Origin: Amycolatopsis echigonensis
GTDB taxonomy: Bacteria; Actinomycetota; Actinomycetes; Mycobacteriales; Pseudonocardiaceae
Length of the DNA: 64,000 nt
Direction of reading: 5' to 3'
Assembly (NCBI RefSeq): GCF_014174495.1
Contig: NZ_JACJHR010000032.1
Location: forward strand, 1-64,000
Shown: in pieces, positions 50,579 to 59,561 of the stretch
Numbering within the stretch: the first letter of the stretch is position 1
Layout of the letters: every line of letters starts with the position of its first letter
Program-made: the position numbers and the translations under genes
The notes under the pieces: model-generated
What the model saw: only the letters and a program-made list of their open reading frames with translations
The model's database searches: none
Told to the model about the DNA's origin: nothing

Positions 50579-51765
50579 AGCCGCTGCTGTTCGAGGACGA
50601 CCCGCAATTCTGGTTCGAAACGCTGATCGCGCTGGGCCAGATCGCCTACGGAGGCGCGGATTTCGGCGAGGTCGTCTCGATCGCGTCGAACATCAAGTCC
50701 GGTGACTACGACAGCTGGCACGACGCTTGGCTCGCCGGTGCCGAGCGGCTCTACGCCGAAGCCGCCACCATGCACCCGATCAGCGCGCGAGACGCGTACC
50801 TGCGCGCCTCGACGTACTACCGCCGCGCCGAGTTTTTCTTGCACGGCAACCCGGACGACCCGCGGATCAACTACGCCTACGAGCGCAACGTCGAGTCTTT
50901 CCAGCGTGCCGTGGAGACGATCGATCACGTCGAGCCGATCGAAATCCCCTACGACGGCCACGTCCTGCGCGGCTACTTCTACCGCGCTCCCGGTGACGGC
51001 CCGAAGCCGCTTCTGGTGGTGCACAACGGTTTCGACGGCAGCGCCGAGGACCTGCATTTCATGGGCGCGACAGCGGGCCAGGAACGCGGTTACCACGTGC
51101 TGACCTTCGACGGCCCCGGCCAGCCCAGCGCCGTCCATCGCGACGGGCTGAAGTTCCGCCCGGATTGGGAACACGTCGTCAGCCAGGTGCTCGACTACGC
51201 CCTCGCGCTCCCGGACGTGGTTCCGGAGAAGGTCGCCCTGATCGGCTGGAGTCTCGGCGGAATGCTCGCGCCGCGCGCCGCCGCGTTCGAGCCGCGGCTG
51301 TCGGCCGTCGTCGCGGTGGACGGGCTCTTCGACGCCGGTGCGGCCTTCCTGGAGCAGTTGCCGTGGGACCGTGCGGAGACGATCCGCCGGGCCAACGCTC
51401 CTGAGGACGCCGAATTGGACGCCGTTCTGGCTGCCGCGAAGGAGCAGAACCCGACCGTCCGCTGGGCGCTGAGCCACGGCCGCTACGTGATGGGCGGTGC
51501 GACCGACCGGGAGTTCCTCGCGAAGTACCTCGAATACCACCTGGACGACGGCGTAGCCGAGCGCATCACGTGCCCGGCGCTGATCTGCGACGCTCCGGAG
51601 GACTTGTTCTTCACCGGTCAGCCGCAGCAGCTGTACGACCGGATCAGCGGCCCGAAGAAGCTGCTGAACTTCACCTCGGAGGAAGGCGCGGAGGCGCACT
51701 GCCACATCGGCGCGATGCGGCTCGCGAACGGCCGCATCTACGACTGGCTGGACGACGTGCTCTGA
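50575..51765 (+). CDS. Alpha/beta hydrolase with N-terminal helical extension
   Basis: 396 residues, ATG at 50575 in a 4-nt overlap. A helical N-terminal part (about 1-115) precedes the hydrolase core. The oxyanion region is VVHNGFDGSAED, the nucleophile is GWSLGG (Ser near 226), and the late triad region contains CDAPEDLFF and AHCHIGAM. The long N-terminal cap resembles C-C bond hydrolases of the dihydropseudooxynicotine hydrolase/FrsA-like group. Substrate unknown; the operon partners suggest breakdown of a small cyclic or carbonyl compound sensed by the TetR protein. Confidence 0.78.
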   Translation: MKPLLFEDDPQFWFETLIALGQIAYGGADFGEVVSIASNIKSGDYDSWHDAWLAGAERLYAEAATMHPISARDAYLRASTYYRRAEFFLHGNPDDPRINYAYERNVESFQRAVETIDHVEPIEIPYDGHVLRGYFYRAPGDGPKPLLVVHNGFDGSAEDLHFMGATAGQERGYHVLTFDGPGQPSAVHRDGLKFRPDWEHVVSQVLDYALALPDVVPEKVALIGWSLGGMLAPRAAAFEPRLSAVVAVDGLFDAGAAFLEQLPWDRAETIRRANAPEDAELDAVLAAAKEQNPTVRWALSHGRYVMGGATDREFLAKYLEYHLDDGVAERITCPALICDAPEDLFFTGQPQQLYDRISGPKKLLNFTSEEGAEAHCHIGAMRLANGRIYDWLDDVL

Positions 51766-51772
51766 ACCCGGC

Positions 51773-52399
51773 TCAGGACTCGAGGGCCAGCGCCGCGCCG
51801 AACCCGACGAGCGCGGTGCCGGTCACCCCGTCCAGCGCGCGGCGGACCTTGCGGCGGTTGAGCCACTCGCGGACCCGGTGCACGAAGAACAGCAGGACCA
51901 GCAGCCAGATGGTGCCCAGCACGGCGACCGTGTATGCGAGCACCAGCGCGTCCCAGGTCGTCGTGCGCACCGGGTCGAGGAACTGCGGCAGCACCGACAG
52001 GTAGAGCACCAGGACCTTGGGATTCGTGATGTTCGACAGGAACCCCTCGCGCCACCGCCGGAAGCCGCTGGCGCGCTTGCGCTGGGTGTCGGCGACCGCG
52101 TCGTAGTTGCCGCGCCAGGCGCCGCGCAGCGCCTGGAAGCCGAGGAACAGGAGGTATGCCGCGCCGAGCCACTTGAGCGTGAGGAACACCGGCTGCGAGC
52201 GAGCGATGACGACACCGAGCCCGAGCGCCGCGGCGGTGCCCTGCACCGCGTTGCCGGCGAAGATGCCCGCCGTGGCCAGCAAACCGCCCCGCGCTCCGCC
52301 GGACAGCGCGTTCTTCAGCATGACCATCGTGTCCGGCCCCGGCGCCAGCACGATGAGGACCACGATCACCAGATAACTGCCGTACCCGCTCCACGTCAC
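51773..52399 (-). CDS. LysE/RhtB-family amino-acid exporter
   Basis: 208 residues, start at 52399. Six hydrophobic helices. The family signature APGPDTMVMLKNALSGG is at the end of helix 1, and NPKVLVLYLSVLPQFLDP follows in the middle. These proteins export amino acids or analogues. Convergent with the hydrolase operon, 7 nt between stops. The exported compound cannot be deduced. Confidence 0.9.
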   Translation of the reverse strand: MTWSGYGSYLVIVVLIVLAPGPDTMVMLKNALSGGARGGLLATAGIFAGNAVQGTAAALGLGVVIARSQPVFLTLKWLGAAYLLFLGFQALRGAWRGNYDAVADTQRKRASGFRRWREGFLSNITNPKVLVLYLSVLPQFLDPVRTTTWDALVLAYTVAVLGTIWLLVLLFFVHRVREWLNRRKVRRALDGVTGTALVGFGAALALES

Positions 52400-52522
52400 G
52401 TCTGACCACGGTAGATCCCGGATCGGCCGCCGTCTCGCGGATTTCCGTCACAATGCTTCCGTCCGGTCAGGCAACCCGGGCGAACCGGACGGCGTTCCCT
52501 CTTCGGGAGCGAGGAGGGCGCC

Positions 52523-53059
52523 GTGTATCCACTGGCGGAAGACGAACAACTGCTCTGGTCCGGGCGACCTCAACGGTTTCCCCGCCGATACGCGGACTAT
52601 CACATTTACGTCGTCACGGCGGTGGGCTTCGGAGCGATGGCCGCGCTCGGCGTCATCGCTGTCGTGCGGTTCGACGTGGATCCCGCCGTCTTCGCAGTGT
52701 GGCCGGTCTTGTTCGGCATGACGCTCGGGCTGGGTTCCGAGCGGAACCGGCGGCGGAAGGCGCTGCTCCGGGGCCTGACTTACCTGGTGACCGATCGCCG
52801 CGTCGTCTTCGTCGCCGACCGCCCGGGCGGCATCGAGTTCCGCTGGGTATTGCTTCCCGACCTGGGGAAGCCGCGGGTGCGTGACCACGGCGACGGCACC
52901 GGCACCGTCGGATTCGGGGCTCCGCTGGGCCTTCGGATGCGCGACCTGCAGTTCCGGGCGGAGTCGCCGCTCGTGACGATGGTGCCCGAGCTGATCGCGA
53001 TCGACGATCCAGAGCACGTCGCCGACCTGATCTCCGGGCGTGCTCCGGCCGTGGGGTAG
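52523..53059 (+). CDS. Small PH-like membrane protein, copy 1 of a tandem triplet
   Basis: 178 residues, GTG at 52523 with GCGAGGAG upstream. It begins MYPLAEDEQLLWSGRPQR, the start typical of bacterial PH-domain membrane proteins. Two hydrophobic helices (about 26-70) are followed by a soluble domain with LTYLVTDRRVVFV and VRDHGDGTGTVGF. It is the most diverged of three consecutive paralogues. Function unknown. Confidence 0.78.
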   Translation: MYPLAEDEQLLWSGRPQRFPRRYADYHIYVVTAVGFGAMAALGVIAVVRFDVDPAVFAVWPVLFGMTLGLGSERNRRRKALLRGLTYLVTDRRVVFVADRPGGIEFRWVLLPDLGKPRVRDHGDGTGTVGFGAPLGLRMRDLQFRAESPLVTMVPELIAIDDPEHVADLISGRAPAVG

Positions 53060-53780
53060 CACCTGCCGCGTTCGTCTGCGGCACCGAATAATTCCGGCCA
53101 GTCGGGCAACCCCGGCGAAACGGGCGGCGTGCACTTCTCGGGAGCGAGGAGGGTGCCGTGTATCCATTGGCCGAAGGCGAACAGTTGCTCTGGTCCGGGC
53201 GGCCGCAGCGGTATGTGCGGCGCTACCGCGATTACCACTACTACGTCGTGGTGGCGATCGTGATCGTCGGCGGCTTGGCGCTCGCAGCGACGTCGGGCCT
53301 GGATTACGGCGGCATGGTCGGGTGCAATGCCGTCGCCGGCGTGATGATCGGCTTTGCCGTCGAACGCAACCGCGAGCGCCGCGGCTTCATCGCCGGGACC
53401 ACTTACCTGGTTACCGACCGCAGGCTGATCTTCGTTTCGCAGTGGCCGCCCGGTGTCGAGGTCCGCTGGGTCCAGCTCGCGGTTCTCCGACCGCCGCGAG
53501 TGCGCGACCACGGTGACGGCACCGGGACGATCGACTTCCACCCCACGGTCAGCGAGTGGCTGCGCGACCAGCGCTACCGGTCGCGGCCCGTGTGGTACCC
53601 GATCCTGCCGGAACTGATGGCCGTCCGAGACGCCGCCCAGGTCGCCGACCTGATCTTCCGGCGTGCCTCGGCCGTGGGGTAGCACCTGTCGCGTTCGTCT
53701 GCGGTGCCGAATAATTCCGGCCAGTCGGGCAACCCCGGCGAAACGGGCGGCGTGCACTTCTCGGGAGCGAGGAGGGTGCC
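53060..53780 (+). repeat. Tandem duplication unit with conserved spacers
   Basis: The 98-bp spacers before copies 2 and 3 (53060-53157 and 53683-53780) are almost identical, including the ribosome site and the first codons. The gene repeat period is 623-635 bp. A weaker version of the spacer precedes copy 1 (about 52450-52522). This points to successive unequal-crossover duplications, the last one recent. Confidence 0.85.
53158..53682 (+). CDS. Small PH-like membrane protein, copy 2 of the triplet
   Basis: 174 residues, GTG at 53158. It has the same plan as copies 1 and 3: MYPLAEGEQLLWSGRPQR start, RYRDYHYYVVVAIVIV first helix, a second helix, an ERNRERRGFIAGTTYLVTDRR block, and a C-terminal LPELMAVRDAAQVADLI. 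It differs from copy 3 mainly in the second helix and its loop, which suggests the membrane part is diverging while the soluble domain is kept. Confidence 0.78.
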   Translation: MYPLAEGEQLLWSGRPQRYVRRYRDYHYYVVVAIVIVGGLALAATSGLDYGGMVGCNAVAGVMIGFAVERNRERRGFIAGTTYLVTDRRLIFVSQWPPGVEVRWVQLAVLRPPRVRDHGDGTGTIDFHPTVSEWLRDQRYRSRPVWYPILPELMAVRDAAQVADLIFRRASAVG

Positions 53781-54314
53781 GTGTATCCATTGGCCGAAGA
53801 CGAACAACTTCTCTGGTCCGGACGGCCGCAGCGGTATGTGCGGCGCTATCGCGATTACCACTACTACGTCGTGGTGGCGATCGTGATCGTCGCTGCTTCG
53901 GGGCTGACCGCGACTCTCAACCTGAGTTACGGGGTCATACTCGGCTGGAGTGTCGTGCTCAGCATGGTTCTCGGCAGCGGGCACGAGCGCAATCGAGAAC
54001 GTCGCGGCTTCATCGCCGTGACGACCTATCTCGTCACCGACCGCAGGCTGATTTTCGTGTCGGACTCGCCGCCCGGCATCGAATTCCGCTGGGTCCAGCT
54101 CTCCGATCTCCGACCGCCGCGAGTGCGCGACCACGGCGACGGCACCGGGACGATCGACTTCCACCCCACCGTCCGAGAGTGCCTGCGCGACCAGGGTTTT
54201 CGCTCCCGGCCTGCCTGGTATCCGATGTTGCCGGAGCTGATGGCCGTCCGAGACGCCGCCCGGGTCGCCGACCTGATCGCCCGGAACGCTCGGCGCACTC
54301 CGGCCGTTGGGTAG
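53781..54314 (+). CDS. Small PH-like membrane protein, copy 3 of the triplet
   Basis: 177 residues, GTG at 53781. It is nearly identical to copy 2 over the first 36 residues and over the LVTDRRLIFVS ... RPPRVRDHGDGTGTIDFHPTV region. A few residues are added near the C-terminus (NARRTPAVG). The DUF6191-like gene follows 3 nt downstream and may be cotranscribed. Confidence 0.78.
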   Translation: MYPLAEDEQLLWSGRPQRYVRRYRDYHYYVVVAIVIVAASGLTATLNLSYGVILGWSVVLSMVLGSGHERNRERRGFIAVTTYLVTDRRLIFVSDSPPGIEFRWVQLSDLRPPRVRDHGDGTGTIDFHPTVRECLRDQGFRSRPAWYPMLPELMAVRDAARVADLIARNARRTPAVG

Positions 54315-54317
54315 GAC

Positions 54318-54635
54318 ATGTTGATGACCTGGCTCGGTCTCTCGCTGCCGATCGCCGCCATCGTGCTGCTGATGGTCGGCGGGTGGGAGCTGCGGCGGAA
54401 GAGGAAGCCGTCCCGGCTCAAGGCGCGGCTGTCCTCGACGTACCTCGACGAGGTCACCGCGTTCCTCTACGGCACCAAGCGCAACGAGTTGGAGCACCGG
54501 GATTCGGCGGAGATGACTCTCGAAGAAGACGCGCAGGGAGCGCCGCCGCTGGGTACCGTCGACCTCGACCGCGGGGTGGTGGTCGTCCGGCCCGGAACGT
54601 CACCCGGGCGTGGCCGAATCCACTCCGCCGATTAA
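54318..54635 (+). CDS. DUF6191-like single-helix membrane protein
   Basis: 105 residues from the ATG at 54318 (a second ATG at 54324 is also possible). An N-terminal membrane helix (about 6-22) is followed by a basic patch (RRKRKPSR) and a conserved-looking stretch YGTKRNELEHRDSAEM ... GAPPLGTVDLDRG, which resembles DUF6191 proteins of actinobacteria. Function unknown. It closes the PH-like gene cluster; meaA starts 50 nt later. Confidence 0.65.
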   Translation: MLMTWLGLSLPIAAIVLLMVGGWELRRKRKPSRLKARLSSTYLDEVTAFLYGTKRNELEHRDSAEMTLEEDAQGAPPLGTVDLDRGVVVVRPGTSPGRGRIHSAD

Positions 54636-54685
54636 GTTACCGGCGGGTACACTCGGGCGGTCGTCTCGGCGAAGAGAGGTGCACC

Positions 54686-56710
54686 GTGCCGTACCCCACC
54701 GACCACGAGCGCGACCGGCCCTGGGTGATGCGCACCTATGCGGGTCATTCGTCCGCCGCCGCGTCCAACGAGCTGTACCGGCGCAATCTCGCCAAGGGGC
54801 AGACCGGGCTGTCGGTCGCCTTCGACCTGCCGACGCAGACCGGCTACGACCCGGACCACGTGCTCGCGCGCGGCGAGGTCGGCAAGGTCGGCGTGCCGGT
54901 GTCGCACATCGGCGACATGCGGCAGCTCTTCGACGGCATCCCGCTCGCCGAGGCGAACACCTCGATGACCATCAACGCGCCCGCGATGTGGCTGCTGGCG
55001 CTGTACGTCTCGGTGGCTCGCGAGCAGGCCGAAGCCGAGGGGCGCGACGTCGACGAGGTGCTGGCCAAGCTCACCGGCACCACGCAGAACGACATCATCA
55101 AGGAGTACCTGTCCCGCGGCACCTACATTTTCCCGCCCGGGCCGAGCCTCCGGCTGATCACCGACATGATCGCGTGGACCGTGCACCACGTGCCGAAGTG
55201 GAACCCGATCAACATCTGCAGCTACCACCTGCAGGAAGCGGGCGCGACGCCGACGCAGGAGGTCGCGTACGCGCTGTGCACCGCGATCGCCGTGCTGGAC
55301 GCGGTGCGCGACTCCGGCCAGGTCGACCAGGCCGACATGGAGAAGGTCGTCGCGCGGATCTCGTTCTTCGTCAACGCGGGCGTCCGGTTCGTCGAAGAGA
55401 TGTGCAAGATGCGTGCGTTCACGCAGCTGTGGGACGAGCTGACGCGCGACCGCTACGGCGTCGAGAACCCGAAGGCGCGCCGGCTGCGGTACGGCGTGCA
55501 GGTGAACTCGCTCGGGCTCACCGAAGCGCAGCCGGAGAACAACGTCCAGCGGATCGTGCTGGAGATGCTGGCGGTGTCGCTGTCGCGCGGTTCGCGGGCG
55601 CGGGCGATCCAGCTGCCCGCGTGGAACGAGGCGCTCGGGTTGCCGCGGCCGTGGGACCAGCAGTGGGCGTTGCGGATGCAGCAGGTGCTCGCGTTCGAGA
55701 CGGATTTGCTGGAATACGAGGACATTTTCGACGGTTCGCACGTCATTCAGGCCAAAGTGGACGAGATCGTCGCCGGGGCGCGCGAGGAGATCGCGCGGGT
55801 CCAGGATCTCGGCGGTGCGGTGGCCGCGGTCGAGAGCGGCTACATGAAGTCGCAGCTGGTTTCGTCGCTCGCGGAGTACCGGCGGGGGATGGAGAACGGC
55901 GAGCGGATCCTGGTGGGGGTCAACAAGTTCGAGACCACTGAGCCGTCGCCGTTGCAGGCGGAGGGCGCGAAGGCGATCGAGACGATCGACCCGGCGGTGG
56001 AGAAGGCCGCGGTCGCCGCGGTGGAGAAGTGGCGCGAGGAGCGGGACAACGCCGCGGTGGCTGAGGCGATCGCCGCGCTGAAAGCCAAAGCGTCCACTTC
56101 GGACAATCTGTTCGAGGCCACTGTGGACTGTGCGCGGGCGGGCGTGACGACCGGCGAATGGGCGGGCGCGTTGCGCGAGGTGTTCGGCGAATACCGGGCG
56201 CCGACCGGGGTTTCCGCGGCGTCGGCCGCCGGGCAGGGCGATCCGGCGCTGGAGCGCGTCCGCGAACTGGTCCGCCGGACCGAGTCCGAAATGGGGGAGC
56301 GGCTGCGCATCCTCGTCGGCAAACCCGGTCTGGACGGGCACTCCAACGGCGCCGAACAGGTCGCGGTGCGGGCCAGGGACGTCGGGTTCGAGGTGATCTA
56401 CCAGGGCATCCGGCTGACCCCGGACCAGATCGTCGCGGCCGCGGTGCAGGAGGGCGTGCACGTGGTCGGGCTGTCCGTGCTGTCCGGGTCGCATCTGGAG
56501 GTCGTGCCGCTGGTGGTCGACGGCCTGCGCGCCGCCGGGGCGGGCGACATCCCGGTGATCGTCGGCGGCATCATCCCGCCGGACGACGCGGCGCTGCTGA
56601 CCGAACGCGGCATCGCGCGGGTGTTCACGCCCAAGGATTACGAGCTGACCGACATCATGGCGGGCATCGTGGAACTGGTCCGCGAGCGGCACGGGCTGGC
56701 CGAGGGATAG
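54686..56710 (+). CDS. meaA: MeaA-type adenosylcobalamin-dependent acyl-CoA mutase
   Basis: 674 residues from the GTG at 54686 (GAGAGGT upstream). The N-terminal TIM-barrel mutase domain (SVAFDLPTQTGYDPDH, TTQNDIIKEYLSRGTYIFPP, NICSYHLQEAGATPTQE) is fused to a C-terminal B12-binding domain. In that domain, LDGHSNGAEQ gives the DxHxxG cobalt-ligand motif (Asp550, His552). It has the layout of MeaA/ethylmalonyl-CoA mutase rather than heterodimeric MutAB, so a role in the ethylmalonyl-CoA pathway is likely; isobutyryl- or methylmalonyl-CoA specificity cannot be excluded by eye. Confidence 0.88.
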   Translation: MPYPTDHERDRPWVMRTYAGHSSAAASNELYRRNLAKGQTGLSVAFDLPTQTGYDPDHVLARGEVGKVGVPVSHIGDMRQLFDGIPLAEANTSMTINAPAMWLLALYVSVAREQAEAEGRDVDEVLAKLTGTTQNDIIKEYLSRGTYIFPPGPSLRLITDMIAWTVHHVPKWNPINICSYHLQEAGATPTQEVAYALCTAIAVLDAVRDSGQVDQADMEKVVARISFFVNAGVRFVEEMCKMRAFTQLWDELTRDRYGVENPKARRLRYGVQVNSLGLTEAQPENNVQRIVLEMLAVSLSRGSRARAIQLPAWNEALGLPRPWDQQWALRMQQVLAFETDLLEYEDIFDGSHVIQAKVDEIVAGAREEIARVQDLGGAVAAVESGYMKSQLVSSLAEYRRGMENGERILVGVNKFETTEPSPLQAEGAKAIETIDPAVEKAAVAAVEKWREERDNAAVAEAIAALKAKASTSDNLFEATVDCARAGVTTGEWAGALREVFGEYRAPTGVSAASAAGQGDPALERVRELVRRTESEMGERLRILVGKPGLDGHSNGAEQVAVRARDVGFEVIYQGIRLTPDQIVAAAVQEGVHVVGLSVLSGSHLEVVPLVVDGLRAAGAGDIPVIVGGIIPPDDAALLTERGIARVFTPKDYELTDIMAGIVELVRERHGLAEG

Positions 56711-57278
56711 GTTTCGCGCTGCCGGCCCGAAGCAGTGTCGGAGCTTGACGTGGTCTGCCTGCTTGGTGGTGAGTAACCCACATCCTCGTGATGAGGGTGT
56801 AGTGCGGCGATCACCAGGGGTTGCTGGCAGCTGTGACGCAGGTCACGGTGGCCGGCGGCAGGCTCCCGGCGGTGCGGCGGCGCTGGAAATTGACTAACAA
56901 TGCCGCATTTTCGAGCGATCCCGAATTGCTTGTTTTCGCACGGCGAGCCAGTCATCGTTACCGGACCGTGAAGTCTGCGGAATTCGGTTTTCTCATCCTT
57001 TGTGGACGACCGCGCGCGGGAAGATTCCCTGGTCTGGCGCGGTTTTCCGAATGATCATTTGAGTGTTTCGCGGAAAACTGCGCGCGGTTGAGCGTTTCTA
57101 ATCGATAACAGAACCGACCGGGCACAAGAGATTCTTTGACCATGCCGCGACCGGGACCTACGTTCGATCCTTGTCGGCGTCACTGCCGCCAGCTTCGCGG
57201 GTGGGGTCCCTGGCCGGTTGTGACCGGAAATCGCAGGTCACGGATGCGTGACCCGATCAGGGCAAAGGGGCCGCAGAC
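56711..57278. other. Gene-free upstream region of the ectoine transporter
   Basis: About 570 bp, AT-richer in its second half. The only small frames lack ribosome sites. It holds a CRP-like site at 56832-56847 and probably the transporter promoter. No tRNA, riboswitch or terminator is recognised. Confidence 0.6.
56832..56847. promoter_or_regulatory. CRP/GlxR-like binding site
   Basis: TGTGACGCAGGTCACG matches TGTGA-N6-TCACA at 9 of 10 conserved positions. It could control the transporter (about 430 bp downstream) or an unidentified promoter. Confidence 0.5.
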
Positions 57279-58187
57279 ATGGTTCACGACGAATGGAAGC
57301 GCCGGGACTTCTTCCGGCTGGCGGCGTCCGGAGCGGTGGTGCTGGGCGGGACCGCGTTCGCGGCCGCGTGCACCCAGGCGCCCCAGTCGGGCGGGCAGGG
57401 CGGCGGCAGCGCGCTGGAGCGGGCGAAAAAGGCGGGCACGATCAAGGTCGGCATCGCCGGCGAGATTCCTTACGGCTACACCGAGGGCGGCAACGTGACC
57501 GGCGAATCGCCGGAAGTCGCCAAGGCGGTGTTCAAGAACATCGGCATCGCGAAGGTCGAAGCGACGCAGGTCGAGTTCAAACAGCTGATCCCGGCTCTCG
57601 CCGCCCAGCAGTTCGACATGGTCGCGGCCGGGATGGCGATCCTGCCCAGCCGGTGCAAACAGGCCGCGTTCTCCGCGGTGGACTACGTGACCCCGACGGC
57701 TTTCCTGGTGCCCAAAGGCAATCCGAAGCAGGTGCTGAGCTTCGAGGACATCAAGGCGAAGGGCGTGAACCTCGCGGTGCTGTCCGGGACGGTCGAGCAG
57801 CAGGTGGCCAAGGCGACCGGAATTCCGGACAGCCAGCTGCAAACCTACGACGGCCAACCGCAGATGTTGCAGGCATTGCAGGCGAACCGCGCGTACGCGG
57901 GCGCGCTCACCGACATCTCGCTCAAGGCGCTGCTCAAGCAGAATCCGGGCGCCGCGCTGGAAGTCACCAACGGCTTCGTGCCGGTAGTGCAGGGCAAGAA
58001 GCAGATCCAGGCGGGCGGGTTCGTGTTCCGCAAGAGCGACAGCGATCTGGTGACCGCGTTCAACACCGAGCTGGCGAAACTGCACCAGAACGGGCAGTGG
58101 CTCGAGATCGTCAAGCCGTTCGGCTTCACCAAGGACAACCTGCCGCCCGCCGACGTCACGACCGAGCAGCTCTGCTCGGGTTCCTGA
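57279..58187 (+). CDS. ehuB: Ectoine/hydroxyectoine-type ABC transporter, substrate-binding lipoprotein
   Basis: 302 residues, ATG at 57279. The N-terminus is a twin-arginine lipoprotein signal: KRRDFFRLAASG, a hydrophobic stretch and a lipobox ending AAAC (lipidated Cys31). The mature protein is a type-2 periplasmic-binding fold (IKVGIAGEIPYGYTEGG, VTGESPEVAKAVFKNIG, SGTVEQQVAKATGI) matching EhuB. It should capture ectoines outside the cell. First of four genes ehuBCDA. Confidence 0.87.
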   Translation: MVHDEWKRRDFFRLAASGAVVLGGTAFAAACTQAPQSGGQGGGSALERAKKAGTIKVGIAGEIPYGYTEGGNVTGESPEVAKAVFKNIGIAKVEATQVEFKQLIPALAAQQFDMVAAGMAILPSRCKQAAFSAVDYVTPTAFLVPKGNPKQVLSFEDIKAKGVNLAVLSGTVEQQVAKATGIPDSQLQTYDGQPQMLQALQANRAYAGALTDISLKALLKQNPGAALEVTNGFVPVVQGKKQIQAGGFVFRKSDSDLVTAFNTELAKLHQNGQWLEIVKPFGFTKDNLPPADVTTEQLCSGS

Positions 58188-58203
58188 CGGCGGTGGAGGG
58201 CTG

Positions 58204-58908
58204 ATGTTCGACCACTTCGGACTGTTCGTCTCCACGATCGCGAACGGACTGCTGCTGACGGTCGAGGCGACGGTCGGCGGCATCCTGGTCGCCAGCGTCC
58301 TGTCGTTCCTGGCCGGGCTGGCGATGCTGTCGCGGTTCGCGTGGCTGCGCGCGATCACGCGGATTTACGTCGAGGTGTGGCGCGGGACCTCGGAGGTGGT
58401 CCAGCTCTTCTGGATCTACTTCGCGCTGCCGGTGCTCACCGGCTTCCAGATCCTGCCGTTGTGGTCGGGCATTCTGGTGCTGGGCTTGAACTTCGGCGCG
58501 TACGGCGCGGAGATCGTGCGCGGTGCGGTGCAGTCGGTGCCGCGGGAACAGCGAGAAGGCTGCATCGCGTTGAACTTCACGCCGGCGCAGCGGATGCGGC
58601 GCGTGATCCTGCCGCAGGCGCTGGTCGACATGGTGCCGCCGTTCACGAATCTGTTCATCCAGCTGCTCAAGGGCACCGCTCTGCTCACCTTTATCACCGT
58701 TCCCGAGATGACCTATCAGGCGAGCCAGGTCCTGGTGACGCGCTTCACCGGGCAGGCCGCGCTGATCTGGACCATCGTGCTGGTGTTCTACCTGGTCCTG
58801 TCGATCCTGATCACCAGCGGCATGAAGGTGCTGGAACGGCGGGCGGCCGCGCGAGTGGGCCGGGCACCGGCGCGGCGGCGGGCAGTGCTCAGCGGGGCGG
58901 GCACATGA
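58204..58908 (+). CDS. ehuC: Ectoine-type ABC transporter permease EhuC
   Basis: 234 residues, ATG at 58204. About five membrane helices and the polar amino-acid permease signature (YVEVWRGTSEVVQLFWIYFALP in 58369-58434, then EIVRGAVQSVPREQREGCIAL). The EAA-type loop contacts the ATPase. It overlaps ehuD by 4 nt (ATGA), so the two permeases are coupled and probably form a heterodimer. Confidence 0.87.
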   Translation: MFDHFGLFVSTIANGLLLTVEATVGGILVASVLSFLAGLAMLSRFAWLRAITRIYVEVWRGTSEVVQLFWIYFALPVLTGFQILPLWSGILVLGLNFGAYGAEIVRGAVQSVPREQREGCIALNFTPAQRMRRVILPQALVDMVPPFTNLFIQLLKGTALLTFITVPEMTYQASQVLVTRFTGQAALIWTIVLVFYLVLSILITSGMKVLERRAAARVGRAPARRRAVLSGAGT

Positions 58909-59561
58909 GCTGGGACTGGGCTTATCTGTGGACGGTGCTCCCTTCAGTGCTGAAGGGGCTCCTGGTGACGTTCGAGGCGACCGTCCTCGGCGCGCTTCTC
59001 GCGTACGTGCTGGGTTTGGTTTTCGCGATCCTGCGGCGGTCGGGAATCCGGGCGGTCAGCTGGGTGATCTGGCTGATCGTGGAGTTCGTGCGCAGCACTC
59101 CGTTGCTGGTGCAGCTGTTCTTCCTGTTCTTCGTGCTGCCGCAGTTCGGGCTCACGCTCTCGCCGTTGACCGCGGGAGTGGTCGGCCTCGGCCTGCATTA
59201 CGCGACGTACACGTCCGAGGTGTACCGCGCCGGGATCGAGGCGGTCCCGAAAGGACAGTGGGAGGCCGCGGTGGCGCTGAGCCTGCCACGGGCGCGCACC
59301 TGGCTGCGGGTGATCCTGCCGCAGGCGATCCCGCGCGTGCTGCCCGCGCTCGGCAACTACACGATCTCGATGTTCAAGGAAACCCCGCTGCTGCTGGCGA
59401 TCGGCGTGCTCGACCTCGCCGGGGCCGCGTTCGAGGTCGGGTCCCTGAACTTCCGGTACGTCGAACCCCTCACCCTGGCGGGGGTGCTCTTCCTCGTGTT
59501 GAGCTATCCGGCCTCCCTGCTCGTGCGATTCCTGGAGCGTCGTTTTGGCCTCAGCAGATGA
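58905..59561 (+). CDS. ehuD: Ectoine-type ABC transporter permease EhuD
   Basis: 218 residues, ATG at 58905 overlapping ehuC. Five helices, with FVRSTPLLVQLFFLFFVLPQ and the EAA loop YRAGIEAVPKGQWEAAVALSL typical of polar amino-acid/ectoine permeases. The second half of the inner-membrane channel. Its end overlaps the start assigned to the ATPase gene by 17 nt. Confidence 0.87.
   Translation: MSWDWAYLWTVLPSVLKGLLVTFEATVLGALLAYVLGLVFAILRRSGIRAVSWVIWLIVEFVRSTPLLVQLFFLFFVLPQFGLTLSPLTAGVVGLGLHYATYTSEVYRAGIEAVPKGQWEAAVALSLPRARTWLRVILPQAIPRVLPALGNYTISMFKETPLLLAIGVLDLAGAAFEVGSLNFRYVEPLTLAGVLFLVLSYPASLLVRFLERRFGLSR

Noticed and set aside
56821..57054. A 77-codon ORF in the gap upstream of ehuB
   Set aside because: No ribosome site or recognisable features; composition is unlike the surrounding genes.
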